6,005 nucleotides of DNA from Bacillota bacterium. GTDB taxonomy: Bacteria; Bacillota; Clostridia; Tissierellales; Sedimentibacteraceae. Location of the stretch: the NCBI GenBank assembly GCA_023425285.1, contig JAFACY010000223.1, forward strand, positions 1 to 6,005, read 5' to 3'. The position numbers and the translations under genes were made by a program. Positions 5,273 through 6,005 of this stretch are shown here, piece after piece (position 1 is the first letter of the stretch; each line of letters starts with the position of its first letter). Below the pieces are notes generated by a model that was given only the letters and a program-made list of their open reading frames with translations, was not told the DNA's origin and did no database searches.

Positions 5273-6005
5273 CTTGTTGGCTTTCATGCCGGTCCAAAGT
5301 TCGTCTCCGTCTTCCTCATACACATAATCGTGGCTGTTTGTTGCTTCCATTACAGCTTCATAATACCAATCATCACTTGTCATATCTGGCCAGAATATTG
5401 CATCCGGGTGTATATTTTCAGGAGGTACTGCTCTTTCCAATACATTGTTTATCAATGTCATTGCTTCCGCTCTGGTAATGTCTTGCTCCGGTTTAAATGT
5501 CATATCCGGATAACCCTTAATCCATCCCTTATTTTCGGAAGAAGTAATATACTTCTCTGCCCAATGACCAAATATGTCTGTGAATTTAGTTGCATTTTGC
5601 AGCTCGAGTGCATCGAACTTAGCTGCGATAGTTGCAAATTCTGCTCTTGTAATCGGTGCCGACGGTCTGAAGGTTCCGTCAGGATACCCGCTTATTATGC
5701 CTGCATTCAGCAGTGTAGATATAGCTCTGTTTGACCATCTGTCGCTTTCAACATCAGTGAACTGATTTGTATCACTCATCAATGCCGTCCTGCTTTCATC
5801 AGTCAGCAGTCTGTAGAATATCATCGCCACTTCTTCTCTTGTAATCTTACCCATCGGTTTAACTTCTCCATCAGGATAACCTATTACATATGCGAAGTGA
5901 TCTACCTTTTCAAGATCTGCCAACGGAATTACAGGATCATCGATGGTTGTCGGTCCGCCAGGTCCTGGTCCAGGTCCCGGTCCTGGGTTGTTTCTGTCGT
6001 AGAAC
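5261..6005 (-). CDS. C-terminal part of a large SLH-domain surface protein (5' end outside window)
   Basis: The frame is open from the right edge, giving 247 visible residues. A TTG at 5923 is only an internal Leu, not the start. Visible residue 1 is FYDRNN, followed by a Pro-Gly linker (five PG units, 7-16), then three S-layer homology domains: about 31-75 (GYPDG, ITREE at 54-58), 82-130 (GYPDG, ITRAE at 118-122) and 141-190 (GYPDM, ITRAE at 176-180). A tail with FWPDMTSDDWYYEAV looks like the start of a further SLH unit and is common at the end of clostridial SLH proteins. By family, the TRAE-type motifs bind pyruvylated secondary cell-wall polymer and hold the protein on the surface non-covalently. 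The first domain's TREE is a mild variant. The functional N-terminal part is not visible; FYYD-type sequence before Pro-Gly linkers often ends MucBP-like repeats (weak inference). It is followed by its own terminator. Confidence 0.95.
   Translation of the reverse strand, partial: FYDRNNPGPGPGPGPGGPTTIDDPVIPLADLEKVDHFAYVIGYPDGEVKPMGKITREEVAMIFYRLLTDESRTALMSDTNQFTDVESDRWSNRAISTLLNAGIISGYPDGTFRPSAPITRAEFATIAAKFDALELQNATKFTDIFGHWAEKYITSSENKGWIKGYPDMTFKPEQDITRAEAMTLINNVLERAVPPENIHPDAIFWPDMTSDDWYYEAVMEATNSHDYVYEEDGDELWTGMKANKVWP

Noticed and set aside
5261..5923. SLH gene starting at the TTG at 5923
   Set aside because: The frame continues upstream through a Pro-Gly linker to the window edge, and no ribosome binding site precedes the TTG.

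Overview
The window looks like part of the chromosome of an anaerobic, low-GC Gram-positive bacterium, most likely a member of the Clostridia. The basis is AT-rich intergenic DNA, strong AGGAGG-type ribosome binding sites, a rubredoxin-type flavin oxidoreductase, an LPXTG sortase substrate, a triple-SLH surface protein and a cyclic-di-GMP-I (GEMM) type riboswitch. The genus cannot be fixed from the sequence.

Layout, left to right. (1) Positions 1-1273, minus strand: a rubredoxin-like domain fused to an NADH:rubredoxin-oxidoreductase-like flavoprotein, cut by the left edge. It has its own promoter region at about 1324-1373. (2) 1430-3949, minus: an 839-residue exported von Willebrand factor A (vWA) adhesin-like protein with Glu/Pro repeats and an LPDTG cell-wall sorting signal, ended by an intrinsic terminator at 1385-1413. 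(3) 3950-4297: a gene-free regulatory region. On the minus strand it carries a probable c-di-GMP riboswitch aptamer followed by a 24-bp perfect palindrome in the leader of the adhesin gene. On the plus strand it carries a consensus sigma-A promoter with GTAC operator cores. (4) 4298-4803, plus: a two-gene YefM/YoeB-type toxin-antitoxin operon with overlapping genes and its own terminator. (5) 4804-5260: mostly gene-free AT-rich DNA. It contains a second, degenerate copy of the last codons plus terminator of the downstream surface-protein gene. (6) 5261-6005, minus: the C-terminal part of a large surface protein with a Pro-Gly linker and three SLH domains, cut by the right edge.

How it fits together: two surface proteins with different anchoring chemistry (covalent by sortase, non-covalent by SLH domains) lie on the same strand. 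The adhesin leader suggests control by c-di-GMP, the signal that governs the sessile/motile switch. The toxin-antitoxin cassette sits between them in the opposite orientation and ends exactly at a decayed duplicate of the SLH gene's 3' end, which suggests insertion or rearrangement. The oxidoreductase is a separate unit, probably in electron transfer or oxygen/peroxide defence.
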